Of a stretch of DNA of 64,000 bases, positions 42,208 through 52,873 are shown piece after piece. The stretch lies in NCBI RefSeq assembly GCF_012033695.1, contig NZ_JAAVJI010000006.1, positions 1 to 64,000 on the forward strand, read 5' to 3'. The stretch is from Pseudomonas quercus. Lineage in GTDB: Bacteria; Pseudomonadota; Gammaproteobacteria; Pseudomonadales; Pseudomonadaceae. A model generated the notes under the pieces. That model saw only the letters and a program-made list of their open reading frames with translations, did no database searches and was not told the origin of the DNA. A program made the translations under genes and the position numbers. The first letter of the stretch is position 1. Every line of letters begins with the position of its first letter.

Positions 42208-44715
42208 CTATCCTTCACGCAGCACTTGCAACGGGCTGGCCGTCAGTGCTCGCCGGGTACCGAATACCCCGGCCACACCCACCACTAGCGCGCCCAGCAA
42301 TGGCAACAGCAGCAACCAGGCATGGGGGTGCCACGGCAGGTTCAGGGCAAAACGGTACAGTGCCCAACTGGCCGCTTCGGCAGCGATGGCCGCCAGCACG
42401 CCGCTGGTGATGCCCAGTACGCAGAATTCGATGCGCCGGGCCCTTACCAGCAGCTGACGGCTGGCACCCAACGCGCGAAGCAGGGCGCCTTGGTGAATGC
42501 GCTCATCCAGCGTGGCTTGCAAACCCGAGAACAGCACAGCCAGCCCAGCCGCCAGTACGAATACCAGCACGTATTCCACCGCCAGGGTGACCTGCGCCAG
42601 AATGCTGCGCAATTGTTCCAGCAACGCCTGCACCTGTAGCAGGGTCATGGCTGGGAACGCACGGGCGAGGGCGACCACTTGCGCATCGTGCCCTGGGGGC
42701 AGGTAGAAGCTGGTGAGGTAGGTGACCGGAAAGTCTTCCAGCGTGCCAGGCTCGAAGATCATGAAGAAATTGGGCTGGAAGTTGTCCCAGCTCACGGTGC
42801 GGATACTGGCTATGCGGGTATCCCTTACGGTACCGCCCACACTGAACGTGAGGGTGTCCCCTACGTTCACGCCAAGGCTTTCAGCCAGCTTCTGTTCTAT
42901 GGAAACGCCTGGCAACGGACCAGGCGAAGCGCTCCACCACTGGCCCGCGAGCAGGCGATTGCCCGCAGGAAGGTCGGTGGCCCAGGTGAGGTTCAGGTCC
43001 CGCTGGGTTGCCCGTTGCCCCTGGCTGTCTTCGGTCACCACTTCGTCTACAGGCTTGCCGTTGATGGCGGTCAACCGGCCTGCCACGATTGGGTACAGCG
43101 GTGCGCCGGTGGCTCCATTGGCCTTGAGCTGTGCCGCAAAGGCCTCGCGCTCGGCGGGCAGAATGTTCAAGGCAAAGAAATTGGGTGCATCGGCGGGCAA
43201 CTGGTGCTGCCAGGTGTCTAGCAGCTCTCCCCTCAACAGCGCCACCAGCGCCATGGCAAACAATATCAAGCCGAACGCCAGGGCTTGCCCTGCAGCCGCG
43301 AAGGGGTGCCGCAACAGTTGCCCTACGCCCAGGCGCCAAGGCAATGTGGCACGGGCCAACGCGTGGCGCAGGCGCTGAAGGCCCAGCACCAGTATGCCAC
43401 CGAGTATCAAGGCGGCCAGCGCACCAGCGCCCAGCAAGGCCACGGTGAGCAAAGGGTCCAGGCTTAGGCGCCACATGATCAGGCCCAAGGCGGCCAGGGC
43501 GCTGCCATAGACGAGCCAGGTGCTTGCGGGCAGGGGCTGCAGGTCCCCTCGCAATACCCGCAGGGGCGGTACACGGCCCAAGGCGGCCAGGGGCGGCAAG
43601 GCAAAACCGGCCAGGGCCACCATGCCGGTGCCGATGCCGGCCAGCGCGGGCAACAGCCCGCCATCCGGGACCACGTTAGGCAGCAGGCCGTGCAGCAATG
43701 CAAAAATACCGAACTGCGCCAGCCAGCCGATCGCTGCACCGGCCACTGCGGCAACCAGGCCCAGCATGGCCAGTTGCAGGGAGAATACCCACATCACATC
43801 GCGCCGGGACAAGCCCAGGCAGCGTAGCAGCGCGCTGGCATCGTAGCGTCGGGTAGCGAACCGTGCGGCGGACAGCGCCACGGCCACACCGGCCAGCAGC
43901 ACCGCGACCAGGCTGGCCATGTTCAAATAACGTTCGGCCTTGCTCAAGGCACCGCCCACCTGGCGGTTGCTGTCTCGGGCGTCGCGCAGCACCTGGTTGG
44001 CATTGAGGCCAACCGTGACCAGTTCCCGGTATTGCTTTAGGTTCTGAGGCGCGCCCCGCCAAAGATCACGGAACGTCACGCGGCTACCTGGCTGTACCAC
44101 GCCAGTGGCGTCCAGGTCCTCCAGGTTGATCATCACCCGAGGCGTTAGGCTATAGAAGTTGCCGGCCCGGTCGGGCTCGTACGTCAGAACCCGTGCCAGG
44201 CGCAGGTGCGTGTTGCCAATGCTCACCGTGTCGCCAATGTTCAGGTTCAAAGCGCTCAACAAGCGGGGTTCTACCCAGGCTTCGCCTCGCCCCGGCGCAC
44301 CGCCCTCCACCTCATCTGCGTAGGGCTGGGCTGCACTGCGCAACTGCCCACGCAAGGGGTAGGCGCTGTCTACAGCCTTGACGCTCGCCAGTTCGATGCC
44401 TTGGTCAGTGGCGACCACGCTGCTGAATTCCACCACACGGGCGTGATCCAGGCTCAGCTCCAGGCCGGTGCGTATCTGCTCGGAGCGGGCAGGCGTACTG
44501 CCTTGAAGTACCAGGTCCGCCGCCAGAAATTCCGTGGCACGGAGTTGCATGGCACCGTTGAGGCGCGCGCCGAAGTAGCCGATAGCGGTGCTGGCCACCA
44601 CGGCGACTAATAGCGAAAAGAACAGCACACGCAATTCACCTGCACGGGCTTCCCGTACCAGCTGGCGCCCAGCCAGTCGCAGCAGGCGCCCCAGGCCTTG
44701 ACTGCCTGCAGCCAT
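42208..44715 (-). CDS. ABC transporter permease, YbbP/FtsX-like (835 aa)
   Basis: The start is placed at ATG 44715, overlapping the ATPase stop (TGATG). It is an FtsX/MacB-type permease: one N-terminal helix ([19 protein letters not shown]), a large periplasmic domain, then further helices in two FtsX blocks, ending in [17 protein letters not shown] and PLQVLREG. The length of over 800 residues with about ten helices matches E. coli YbbP, which with YbbA and TesA forms a conserved neighbourhood. The same trio is present here, so a role with the periplasmic esterase, perhaps lipid or lipophilic-compound extrusion, is expected. Confidence 0.85.
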   Translation of the reverse strand: MAAGSQGLGRLLRLAGRQLVREARAGELRVLFFSLLVAVVASTAIGYFGARLNGAMQLRATEFLAADLVLQGSTPARSEQIRTGLELSLDHARVVEFSSVVATDQGIELASVKAVDSAYPLRGQLRSAAQPYADEVEGGAPGRGEAWVEPRLLSALNLNIGDTVSIGNTHLRLARVLTYEPDRAGNFYSLTPRVMINLEDLDATGVVQPGSRVTFRDLWRGAPQNLKQYRELVTVGLNANQVLRDARDSNRQVGGALSKAERYLNMASLVAVLLAGVAVALSAARFATRRYDASALLRCLGLSRRDVMWVFSLQLAMLGLVAAVAGAAIGWLAQFGIFALLHGLLPNVVPDGGLLPALAGIGTGMVALAGFALPPLAALGRVPPLRVLRGDLQPLPASTWLVYGSALAALGLIMWRLSLDPLLTVALLGAGALAALILGGILVLGLQRLRHALARATLPWRLGVGQLLRHPFAAAGQALAFGLILFAMALVALLRGELLDTWQHQLPADAPNFFALNILPAEREAFAAQLKANGATGAPLYPIVAGRLTAINGKPVDEVVTEDSQGQRATQRDLNLTWATDLPAGNRLLAGQWWSASPGPLPGVSIEQKLAESLGVNVGDTLTFSVGGTVRDTRIASIRTVSWDNFQPNFFMIFEPGTLEDFPVTYLTSFYLPPGHDAQVVALARAFPAMTLLQVQALLEQLRSILAQVTLAVEYVLVFVLAAGLAVLFSGLQATLDERIHQGALLRALGASRQLLVRARRIEFCVLGITSGVLAAIAAEAASWALYRFALNLPWHPHAWLLLLPLLGALVVGVAGVFGTRRALTASPLQVLREG

Positions 44716-45398
44716 CAGTTGGCCCCGGTGGCAATCAGTTGCCCCGCCTCCAGCCGGATCCAGCGGCGGCAACGCTGCGCTAGCCGCTCATCGTGGGTCA
44801 CCAGCACCAGCGTAGTGCCGCGCTCGCGGTTCAGGGTGAACAGCAGGTCGGTAATGGTCTGACCGGTGTGCGTGTCCAAGTTGCCCGTGGGCTCGTCGGC
44901 GAACAGCACGGCCGGTTCAGCCGCAAAGGCACGGGCAAGGGCAACCCGTTGCTGCTCCCCGCCCGACAGCTGACGAGGCCAGTGCCCCAACCGTTCACCC
45001 AGCCCTACGCGCTGCAATAGCTGCGTGGCCTGGGTGCGTGCATCGGCCCTGCCATGAAGCTCCAGGGGCAGCATCACATTCTCCAGGGCGGTAAGGGTTT
45101 CCAGCAGCTGGAACGACTGGAAAACGAAACCGACGTTTTCAGCCCTTACCTGAGCCCGCTGGTCTTCATTCAGCCCTGAGAGCACCTGGCCGGCCAAGGT
45201 GACGTCGCCCTCGCTGGGCTGGTCCAGCCCGGCCAGTAGCCCTAGCAGGGTCGACTTGCCAGAGCCTGAGGCGCCTACAATGGCCAGGCTGTCGCCCGCA
45301 GCGACCTCTAGAGACAGCGCCTGAAGAATATGCAAATCGCCTTCCGCCCCGGAAACCACTTTGCTAAGGTTCCGCGCTGTGAGAATGCTTGCGCCCAT
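44715..45398 (-). CDS. ABC transporter ATP-binding protein, YbbA-like (227 aa)
   Basis: All nucleotide-binding motifs are present: Walker [10 protein letters not shown] (about 41-49), Q-loop VFQSFQLL, signature [14 protein letters not shown], Walker [13 protein letters not shown] and the switch His in LVTHDE. It belongs to the MacB/LolD-like class. It overlaps the permease start and forms the exporter with it. Its own start is only 11 bases from the divergent esterase start, so the promoters of each must lie within the other gene. Confidence 0.9.
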   Translation of the reverse strand: MGASILTARNLSKVVSGAEGDLHILQALSLEVAAGDSLAIVGASGSGKSTLLGLLAGLDQPSEGDVTLAGQVLSGLNEDQRAQVRAENVGFVFQSFQLLETLTALENVMLPLELHGRADARTQATQLLQRVGLGERLGHWPRQLSGGEQQRVALARAFAAEPAVLFADEPTGNLDTHTGQTITDLLFTLNRERGTTLVLVTHDERLAQRCRRWIRLEAGQLIATGAN

Positions 45399-45409
45399 GG
45401 AGATTCCGA

Positions 45410-46015
45410 ATGCGTATGTGGAAAGTGGCCGCCGTGCTATGGGCGGTGTGCCTGGCTCAAGGCGCCGTTGCAGGGACTGTGCTTGTGCTGGGGGATAGTA
45501 TCAGCGCAGGTTTCGGCCTGGATACCTCAAAGGGCTGGGTTGCACTGCTGCAACAGCGCCTGCGAGATGAGGGTTATACCGACCGGGTGGTCAACGCGTC
45601 CATTACCGGCGACACCAGCGCCAACGGCCGTGCGCGGCTTGAGCCGCTGTTGGCGGCAAACACGCCAGACCTTGTAGTACTGGAGCTGGGCGGCAACGAT
45701 GGCCTGCGGGGGCAGCCCCCTGCACAGTTGCAACAGAATTTGTCATGGATCGTCGACAAGGCTCGGCAGAGCGGGGCCCGTGTGCTGTTGCTCGGGGTGC
45801 CACTGCCACCCAATTACGGTGCGGCGTATATCAATGCGTTCACCGGTGTTTACAAGCAGGTAGCGCTGGACAAGCAGATTCCTCTGGTAACGTCCTTCCT
45901 TGAAGGCGTAGGCGGGGTACCTGAACTGATGCAAGCCGACGGTATTCACCCCCGCGTGGAAGCTCAGCCCAGGCTGCTGGAAAACGTATGGCCTACCCTC
46001 AAGCCGCTGCTATGA
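45410..46015 (+). CDS. tesA: SGNH-hydrolase, TesA-like periplasmic esterase/lysophospholipase (201 aa)
   Basis: The start at ATG 45410 has GGAG seven bases upstream and gives a signal peptide (MRMWKVAAVLWAVCLAQGAVAG). The mature protein shows the SGNH blocks: VLGDSISAG (nucleophile Ser), NASITGDTS, LELGGNDG and the closing ADGIHPRVE with the catalytic Asp/His. It hydrolyses acyl and aryl esters in the periplasm. It is divergent from the YbbA/YbbP-like exporter genes, as in other Gammaproteobacteria. Confidence 0.9.
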   Translation: MRMWKVAAVLWAVCLAQGAVAGTVLVLGDSISAGFGLDTSKGWVALLQQRLRDEGYTDRVVNASITGDTSANGRARLEPLLAANTPDLVVLELGGNDGLRGQPPAQLQQNLSWIVDKARQSGARVLLLGVPLPPNYGAAYINAFTGVYKQVALDKQIPLVTSFLEGVGGVPELMQADGIHPRVEAQPRLLENVWPTLKPLL

Positions 46016-46107
46016 CCTGAGCATTTTCAGGTTTGGCATTTGGCCTGCAAGGGCTCTTTTCTCCGACCAGCCTTTGAGCTAAGGTTGCGCCCCCTTTCGG
46101 AGCCTCT

Positions 46108-46404
46108 ATGCCACGTCCTGCCTGGTCCCTGCACGCCTACCAACTGATCGAGCCCGACGAACAGCTGGACCTGTTCGCCTGCCAGGAGGTGCGCGTCCAT
46201 GTGGCCGCCCGGCAACTGGAGCTGGGAGGGTCGATCGATCGCACATTGTGCGGCGGCCTGCTGCCAGCGCAGCCTCGCTGGCAGCCCGTGGGCCGCGGCA
46301 TTTTTCGGGATACCCGGTTGTGCCCCTTGTGCCGGGCCATTCTTTTTGCCCAGCGCAAGGGAACCCGGCCCGTATGGCCGGGCCTACAGAACGAATACGA
46401 TTGA
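46108..46404 (+). CDS. Conserved hypothetical protein (98 aa)
   Basis: A short soluble protein (MPRPAWSLHAYQLIEPDEQL ...) with cysteines at FACQE, TLCGG and a CPLC pair in RDTRLCPLCRAILFAQ, which may bind a metal. It is located between tesA and the L,D-transpeptidase gene. I recognise it as a Pseudomonas-type hypothetical with no assigned function. Codon usage is like the core genes around it. Confidence 0.65.
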   Translation: MPRPAWSLHAYQLIEPDEQLDLFACQEVRVHVAARQLELGGSIDRTLCGGLLPAQPRWQPVGRGIFRDTRLCPLCRAILFAQRKGTRPVWPGLQNEYD

Positions 46405-46499
46405 GCGCGCCGTTGGCCGTGTGGCTCACCCACTGCCAGAGGCTGAGTGTACAATCGCCGGCGTGTGCCTTGGTTCATTGCATTTAAGGATTTCCCAGG

Positions 46500-47462
46500 A
46501 TGTTGCCGTGCTTCCCCGCGTTTAGCCGTTGCCTGTCTCTGGCCGCTGCCCTGGTGGCAGGGCCGGCCGCAGCGCTGGAATTCCCACTGCCCCCGGCGGG
46601 CGAAGACGTGGTGGGCCAGGTCCAGACCGTCACAGCCAAGTATGAAGATACGTTTGCCGACCTGGCCCAGGCCTACGACCTGGGCTACAACGAAATGCTG
46701 GCGGCCAACCCTGGCGTGGATGCCTGGCTGCCCAAGCCAGGTACTGAAATCGTGCTGCCTACGCGGTTCATTCTTCCGCCAGGGCCACGCACGGGAATCG
46801 TGATCAACCTGGCTGAATACCGCCTGTACTACTACCCCAAGGGCGAAGACGTGGTGCGTACCTACCCGCTGGGCATCGGCCGGGAAGGGTGGGGCTCCCC
46901 TGTCGCTACCACCAAGATCATTTCCAAGGTCGCCAACCCTTCCTGGACCCCTCCAGCGTCGGTGAAAGCCGAGCATGCGGCCGATGGCGATCCGTTGCCC
47001 AACGTCGTGCCACCAGGGCCGGATAACCCGCTGGGGCCTTACAAGTTCGGGTTGGGCCTGCCAGGGTACCTGATCCATGGCTCGAACAAGAAATTTGGCA
47101 TAGGCACGCGCACCAGCCACGGGTGCTTCCGCATGTACAACGAGAACGTACTGGAACTGTCCACGATGGTTCCAGTCGGCACGCCTGTACGTATCATCAA
47201 CGAACCCTACAAGTTTGGCGTGAGTGCGGGCCAGGTCTACCTGGAAGCTCATACGCCACTGGATGCAGAAGGCGACCCTTCGCGGGAAGACAAGCACACG
47301 GCTGTGGTCAACGCCTTGGTGAACCGCAAGGACCTCACCGGTGTGGTCAGTGTCGACTGGGATCGGGTGCGTGATGTGATCGGCGCTGAAGATGGCCTGC
47401 CGGTGGTCATCGGCGCCCCTAGTGGCCCTGCTGTAACTACGGCCCCTGTCACGCCGTTTTAA
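46500..47462 (+). CDS. L,D-transpeptidase with LysM-like domain (320 aa)
   Basis: A signal peptide (LSLAAALVAGPAAA) is followed by a LysM-like motif (TFADLAQAYDLGYNEMLAANP) and the YkuD catalytic domain (about residues 97-235), with GYLIHGSNKKFGIGTRTSHG then CFRMYNE: the active-site Cys is in HGCFRM. It is a periplasmic ErfK/YbiS-type enzyme that crosslinks peptidoglycan or attaches Lpp-type lipoprotein to it. The lipoprotein gene oprI lies convergently just downstream, sharing a bidirectional terminator, which supports a functional link. Confidence 0.9.
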   Translation: MLPCFPAFSRCLSLAAALVAGPAAALEFPLPPAGEDVVGQVQTVTAKYEDTFADLAQAYDLGYNEMLAANPGVDAWLPKPGTEIVLPTRFILPPGPRTGIVINLAEYRLYYYPKGEDVVRTYPLGIGREGWGSPVATTKIISKVANPSWTPPASVKAEHAADGDPLPNVVPPGPDNPLGPYKFGLGLPGYLIHGSNKKFGIGTRTSHGCFRMYNENVLELSTMVPVGTPVRIINEPYKFGVSAGQVYLEAHTPLDAEGDPSREDKHTAVVNALVNRKDLTGVVSVDWDRVRDVIGAEDGLPVVIGAPSGPAVTTAPVTPF

Positions 47463-47474
47463 ACTGGCGCGCAA

Positions 47475-47512
47475 TAAAAAAGCCGGCCCCTTGAGAGGGC
47501 CGGCTTTTTTTT
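47475..47512. terminator. Bidirectional intrinsic terminator between L,D-transpeptidase and oprI
   Basis: Perfect stem AGCCGGCCC / GGGCCGGCT (47481-47489 and 47497-47505) with a seven-base loop, preceded by an A-tract and followed by eight T residues. It can stop both convergent transcripts. Confidence 0.95.
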
Positions 47513-47531
47513 GCAGCAAGGTCCCGAAGGA

Positions 47532-47783
47532 TTACTTGCGGCTAGCCTTGTCGAGCATACGCAGGGCGCGCTCGTTGGCTTCGTCAGCAGTCTGCTGGGC
47601 TTTCTGGGCAGCAGCCAGTGCTTCGTCAGCCTTGCGATAGGCTTCGTCGGCACGTGCCTGGGCGCGGGCGGAAGCGTCTTCGGTCGCGGTCAGGCGAGCT
47701 TCGGACTCTTTGGACGCGCTGCTGCAGCCGGTAGCCAGAACGGCAGCCAGAGCCAGAGCAGAGAATTTCAGAACGTTGTTCAT
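47532..47783 (-). CDS. oprI: Major outer-membrane lipoprotein OprI (83 aa)
   Basis: The start at ATG 47783 follows GGGGA. A lipoprotein signal ([20 protein letters not shown]) ends in the lipobox L-A-T-G-C. The mature part is an Ala-rich heptad helix ([20 protein letters not shown] ...) ending in DKASRK, whose final Lys is the attachment point to peptidoglycan. This is the Pseudomonas Lpp homologue, among the most abundant proteins of the cell. A candidate promoter lies about 70 bases upstream. Confidence 0.95.
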   Translation of the reverse strand: MNNVLKFSALALAAVLATGCSSASKESEARLTATEDASARAQARADEAYRKADEALAAAQKAQQTADEANERALRMLDKASRK

Positions 47784-48218
47784 CGTGTTCCCCTTCAAAG
47801 GACTTTCTATTTAAGAGCCATTTCTCAGTATGAGAAACTGGCCGGCGTACATAGTACTCATTACTTGTAGTAAGTAAACTCAGTGTCCGCAAGAAACAGC
47901 AAAAAATACGCTGCTCAAGGCCTCGGAAAAGCCGCCCCCATACCGCCTTTGGCCAGGCTGGGTGGGGGTGGCAGGGTATTTTGAAGTTGAAGGGCACTTG
48001 CACCTCACACTTGCAACTAAACTTAGTTATGAACTCAATGCGGCTTTTACTGTCAAGCCAAGATTATGCAACCAAAGGCTACAAGGCGGTTCATAAACAC
48101 AGGCATGTGATCCAAGGCCTGCCGGTTGCGACAGGTGCGCCTTAGTGGGCAATGGTTCCAAAGGCGTAGAAACAGCGGTATGGTAAGGGTCTAACTCCAA
48201 GACCCGCGAGGATTCGAC
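47784..48218. other. Intergenic region upstream of oprI and the GNAT gene
   Basis: The oprI-proximal part holds a candidate promoter and a 7-bp leader hairpin (TTTCTCA/TGAGAAA at 47821-47837). The remainder has no credible gene and should contain the promoter for the acetyltransferase gene. Confidence 0.5.
47851..47878 (-). promoter_or_regulatory. Candidate oprI promoter
   Basis: On the minus strand, TTTACT (47878-47873) and TACTAT (47856-47851) are separated by 16 bases, a reasonable sigma-70 pair. Transcription would start near 47844, leaving a 60-base leader with a short perfect hairpin at 47821-47837. Confidence 0.4.
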
Positions 48219-48500
48219 ATGAGCGAGGCGCTGTCCATTCATCATGACCAGGCAGGTCATCAGTTCGAAACCAATGTGGACGGTCACCGTGCTTACCTGA
48301 CCTACATGGACCTGGGTAAGCAGACACTGGATATCTACCGCACCTTTGTGCCCAATGCGCTTCGGGGCCGTGGCATTGCGGCCGCGCTGACTGAAACGGC
48401 GTTGGCCTACGCTGAAGGCATGGGTTATACGGTGATCCCGTCCTGCTCGTACGTAGAGCGGTACATGGAGCGTCACCAGCGTCGCGCTGCAAAGCTGTAA
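48219..48500 (+). CDS. GNAT-family acetyltransferase, YidJ-like (93 aa)
   Basis: A compact GCN5-related acetyltransferase of the small type: the strand YRTFVPNALRGRGIAAALTE contains the acetyl-CoA-binding RGRGIAAAL, and GYTVIPSCSYVERYMERH closes the fold. Start ATG 48219 has AGGA upstream. At 93 residues it lacks the N-terminal helices of larger GNATs, as usual for this subgroup. Substrate unknown. It converges on aroF. Confidence 0.85.
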   Translation: MSEALSIHHDQAGHQFETNVDGHRAYLTYMDLGKQTLDIYRTFVPNALRGRGIAAALTETALAYAEGMGYTVIPSCSYVERYMERHQRRAAKL

Positions 48501-48545
48501 CGCCACGCTTCAGCCAGGGTAGGGGCCGCATTAGCCCCCCTCCTG

Positions 48546-49622
48546 TTAGTGCCTTTTGCGTGTAGGCAACACGGCCTTGAGCTTGTCGCGCATGGCGCGA
48601 ATGCTCTGCTCGGTCGTTTCCCAGCCAATGCAGCCATCCGTGATGGATACCCCGTATTGCAGGTCCGACAGGTCTTTGGGGATACCCTGGGCGCCCGCAT
48701 TGATGTGGCTTTCGACCATCAGGCCAATGATGGACGTGTTGCCTTCGAGCACCTGATTGGCCACGTTCTCCATCACCAGCGGCTGCAAGGCCGGGTCCTT
48801 GTTGGAGTTGGCATGGCTGCAGTCGATCATCAGGTTCGGGCGAACCTTTGCCTTCTCCAGGGCCTGTTCGCACAGCGCAACGCTTACGGAATCGTAGTTG
48901 GGCTTGCCATTGCCACCCCGCAAAACCACGTGGCCATAGGCGTTGCCTTTGGTTGTCACGATGGACACGCCGCCTTCAGGGTTGATACCCAGGAAGCGAT
49001 GAGGGCTGGAGACCGACTGCAGTGCATTGATAGCAACCGTAAGGCCACCATCGGTGCCGTTCTTGAAGCCCACCGCTGACGAAAGGCCGGACGCCATTTC
49101 CCGGTGGGTCTGGGACTCTGTGGTACGTGCGCCGATGGCCGACCAGCTGATCAGGTCCTGCAGGTACTGGGGTGAAATCGGGTCCAGAGCTTCGGTCGCT
49201 GTGGGCAGGCCGGCTTCGGCCAGGTCCAGCAACAGTTTGCGGCCGATATGCAAGCCATCGGCGATCTTGAAGGAGTCATCCAGGTAAGGGTCATTGATCA
49301 GGCCCTTCCAGCCCACGGTGGTGCGTGGCTTTTCAAAATACACCCGCATGACCAGGTAGAGCGTGTCCGAGACCTCTTCGGCCAGGGCCTTGAGGCGCCG
49401 AGCATAATCGTGGGCAGCCTTGATGTCGTGAATGGAGCAGGGGCCGATCACTACGAAAATGCGGTGGTCAGTGCCGTCCAGAATATTGCGGATCACTTCC
49501 CGCCCTTTGGTGACGGTCGCTTGCGCCGCTTCGCTCAGGGGAATGTCGCGCTTGAGTTGATCCGGCGTGATCAGGGTCTCGTTGGAGGCGACGTTAAGGT
49601 CGTTGATCGGTAAATCGGCCAT
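48546..49622 (-). CDS. aroF: DAHP synthase, class I, first step of the shikimate pathway (358 aa)
   Basis: It condenses phosphoenolpyruvate and erythrose 4-phosphate. The substrate and metal motifs of the AroF/G/H class are visible: VVIGPCSIHDIKAAHDYA, FEKPRTTVGWKGLINDP, AIGARTTESQTHREMASGLS, FKNGTDGG and LMIDCSHANSNKDP. Length is typical. The N-terminal extension (MADLPINDLNVASNETL) corresponds to the feedback-regulatory segment, but which aromatic amino acid inhibits it cannot be read safely; the symbol is by Pseudomonas usage. Confidence 0.9.
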   Translation of the reverse strand: MADLPINDLNVASNETLITPDQLKRDIPLSEAAQATVTKGREVIRNILDGTDHRIFVVIGPCSIHDIKAAHDYARRLKALAEEVSDTLYLVMRVYFEKPRTTVGWKGLINDPYLDDSFKIADGLHIGRKLLLDLAEAGLPTATEALDPISPQYLQDLISWSAIGARTTESQTHREMASGLSSAVGFKNGTDGGLTVAINALQSVSSPHRFLGINPEGGVSIVTTKGNAYGHVVLRGGNGKPNYDSVSVALCEQALEKAKVRPNLMIDCSHANSNKDPALQPLVMENVANQVLEGNTSIIGLMVESHINAGAQGIPKDLSDLQYGVSITDGCIGWETTEQSIRAMRDKLKAVLPTRKRH

Positions 49623-49851
49623 GGGGGTACTCGTCTATCAGGCAGGTCAGGCGCGCCCGGGGCGGGCGGTGCGCGCGAAGGTGCCGAACCTTAGCGCGTT
49701 CTGCGCCTGTTCGACAATGGCCGGTGGTGCCCTTTAGGCCGGTGCCCAGGCTCAGGCAGTGCCTCAGAGGTGGGAAACCTGCCCCTTCAGCTGGCCACTG
49801 CTAGACTAGGCTCTATTGCTGCCCGAGACAGGCAGTACGGGGGGAGCCGGA

Positions 49852-50352
49852 ATGATCCGTTCAATGCTGTATGCCACTGACCTTGGCGCTTATGCACTCC
49901 TTGTGTTGCAGCACGCGCTAGCCCTGGCCCGAACATTCGAAGCTGAATTGCACGTGATCCATGCGGTAGAGCCCATGGGCACTTTCGCTGAATCCGTACT
50001 GCAAAGCTACCTTGATGCGCCCACCCTGACCGAGCTTCAAGGGCGGGGGGTAAGCGCCATGATGGCCAACATTGAAAGGCGGGTACTGGATAATTTCAGT
50101 GAAGAACTTGCCGATGGCGAGCGCGACCTGGACCTGATTCGCGCAGTGTGTGTCCGCCAGGGTGACCCGGCTGACGTTATTCTGGACCAGGCTCGGCGGC
50201 TTCAGGCGGACCTGCTAGTGCTGGGCAGCCATAGCCGGGTGGCAGAAGCAGGGGTGCCATTGGGCCGTACGGCGGCCAGGGTAATGCGGCTTACGCCTGT
50301 GCCGGTGTACTTGGTGCCTTTGACCCAAGTGCCCGCAGGTCGCTACCCATGA
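49852..50352 (+). CDS. Universal stress protein family (166 aa)
   Basis: The start at ATG 49852 lies after a GGGGGGAG ribosome binding site. The UspA fold is clear: MLYATDLGAYALLVLQHAL at the start, ADVILDQARRLQADLLVLGS and HSRVAEAGVPLGRTAARVMR, with the ATP-binding G2xG9G(S/T)-type region slightly altered, then PVPVYLVPL. Single-domain cytosolic protein, possibly nucleotide-binding. It lies before cysB in the same orientation, but 114 bases separate them. Confidence 0.85.
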   Translation: MIRSMLYATDLGAYALLVLQHALALARTFEAELHVIHAVEPMGTFAESVLQSYLDAPTLTELQGRGVSAMMANIERRVLDNFSEELADGERDLDLIRAVCVRQGDPADVILDQARRLQADLLVLGSHSRVAEAGVPLGRTAARVMRLTPVPVYLVPLTQVPAGRYP

Positions 50353-51441
<1,089 letters not shown>

Positions 51442-51473
51442 CCGCACCGTGGCTGGCATTGGGGCGGAGTAGG

Positions 51474-52208
51474 CTATTGCTTGGCGATAAGGTTGCCGGC
51501 GTGCAAGCCACACTCTTTTTGTGTGGCTTCTTCCCACCACCAGCGGCCTTCGCGCTCGTGCTGGTTTGGCAATACCGGCCGGGTGCAAGGTTCGCACCCA
51601 ATGCTGATGAACCCACGCTCGTGCAGGGCGTTGTAGGGCAGCTCCATCATACGGATGTATGCCCACACTTCTGCACTGGTCATTTGAGCCAGTGGGTTGA
51701 ACTTGTACAGCGTGTTGTCCGGAGTAGAGAACGCGGTATCAATTTCTACTGCCGCTACTTGGCTGCGCGTGCCAGGGCTCTGGTCACGGCGCTGGCCTGT
51801 GGCCCAGGCCCGCACGTGGGCGAGCTTGCGGCGCAGTGGGGCAATTTTGCGAATGCCACAGCACTCGCCGTGGCCGTCACGGTAAAAGCTGAACAGCCCT
51901 TTTTCCTTCACCATGGCTTCCAACAGCTCACGCTCCGGGTTGAGCACTTCAATGGCTATGCCATAGTGCTCCCGTACCTGCTCGATGAACCGGTAGGTTT
52001 CCGGGTGCAGGCGGCCGGTGTCCAAGGTGAAGACCTTGACCTGCTTGTTCAGCGTGTGGGCCATGTCCAGCAGCACCACATCTTCGGCGCCACTGAAGGA
52101 GATCCAGAGGTCGTCACCGAAGTGATCGAACGCCAGTTTCAGGATGTCTTGCGGGGATTTGCTGGCATAGCTGGCCGCCGCTTCGGCGACATCAAAGAGG
52201 TGGTTCAT
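51474..52208 (-). CDS. cysH: CysH, adenylyl-sulfate reductase with [4Fe-4S] cysteines (244 aa)
   Basis: The start at ATG 52208 ([20 protein letters not shown]) is supported by similarity to other Pseudomonas CysH proteins; the open frame continues upstream without meaning. PP-loop-related motif [26 protein letters not shown], and two cysteine pairs, ECCGIRK and IGCEPCTRP, that bind a 4Fe-4S cluster. This identifies the assimilatory APS reductase type rather than the PAPS type of enterics. The C-terminal KECGLH carries the catalytic Cys. Controlled by CysB in related species. Confidence 0.95.
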   Translation of the reverse strand: MNHLFDVAEAAASYASKSPQDILKLAFDHFGDDLWISFSGAEDVVLLDMAHTLNKQVKVFTLDTGRLHPETYRFIEQVREHYGIAIEVLNPERELLEAMVKEKGLFSFYRDGHGECCGIRKIAPLRRKLAHVRAWATGQRRDQSPGTRSQVAAVEIDTAFSTPDNTLYKFNPLAQMTSAEVWAYIRMMELPYNALHERGFISIGCEPCTRPVLPNQHEREGRWWWEEATQKECGLHAGNLIAKQ

Positions 52209-52370
52209 CAGGCGGTTCCAATGTGATGGCGCCTTGTGGCGCTCGAATGGCAGCAAGGTTACCAAATTGTGCGCTTGCGTGCTGGCAGGCCCTATAACCA
52301 CCAGGGCTGGCGCTGTACCGCGACGACCTGTTCCCGGTCTCACAGCAACCAAGCCTGGCGTTGACCTCGT

Positions 52371-52834
52371 GTAGGAGTTCGCGAAGCGGACGAACTAGGG
52401 CAGCCGCTCCACTGCGGCGGTCTGTTCCCGGTCTCCGCCTTCGGCTGCACCCGGTCCCACAGCGATCAAGACAGCGCCGATCTGGTGTAGGAGTTCGCGA
52501 AGCGGACGAACCAGTGCAGCCGCTCCACTGCGGCGGTCTGTTCCCGGTCTCCGCCTTCGGCTGCACCCGGTCCCACAGCGATCAAGACAGCGCCGATCTG
52601 GTGTAGGAGTTCGCGAAGCGGACGAACCAGGGCAGCCGCTCCACTGCGGCGGTCTGTTCCCGGTCTCCGCCTTCGGCTGCACCCGGTCCCACAGCGATCA
52701 AGACAGCGCCGATCTGGTGTAGGAGTTCGCGAAGCGGACGAATCAGGGCAGCCGCTCCACTGCGGCGGTCTGTTCCCGGTCTCCGCCTTCGGCTGCACCC
52801 GGTCCCACAGCAACCAAGACTGGCGCTTACCTCA
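52371..52834. repeat. Four tandem copies of a 116-bp repeat between cysH and pabB
   Basis: Units start at 52371, 52487, 52603 and 52719, each opening with GTAGGAGTTCGCGAAGCGG and nearly identical. The last copy diverges into a related element ending near 52865. They contain short inverted segments such as CAGCCGCTCCACTGCGGCGG. The block is non-coding, although open frames run through it because 116 x 3 is read in all frames. This type of REP-like intergenic repeat array is common in P. putida-group genomes. Confidence 0.95.
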
Positions 52835-52873
52835 TGTAGGCGGACGCAGCCGCTGTACCGCGCCGGCCTGTTC

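Noticed and set aside
46137..47519. 460-aa open frame on the minus strand
   Set aside because: It is antisense to the L,D-transpeptidase and the 98-aa gene, is rich in His/Arg/Gln as expected of a GC-rich shadow, and has no recognisable domain.
48501..48545. Possible terminator AGGGGC...GCCCCCT between the GNAT gene and aroF
   Set aside because: The stem is short and no T-tract follows on either strand.
52395..52813. Overlapping minus-strand frames with repeated QPKAETGNRPPQW segments
   Set aside because: They are readings of the 116-bp tandem repeat in successive frames, not genes.
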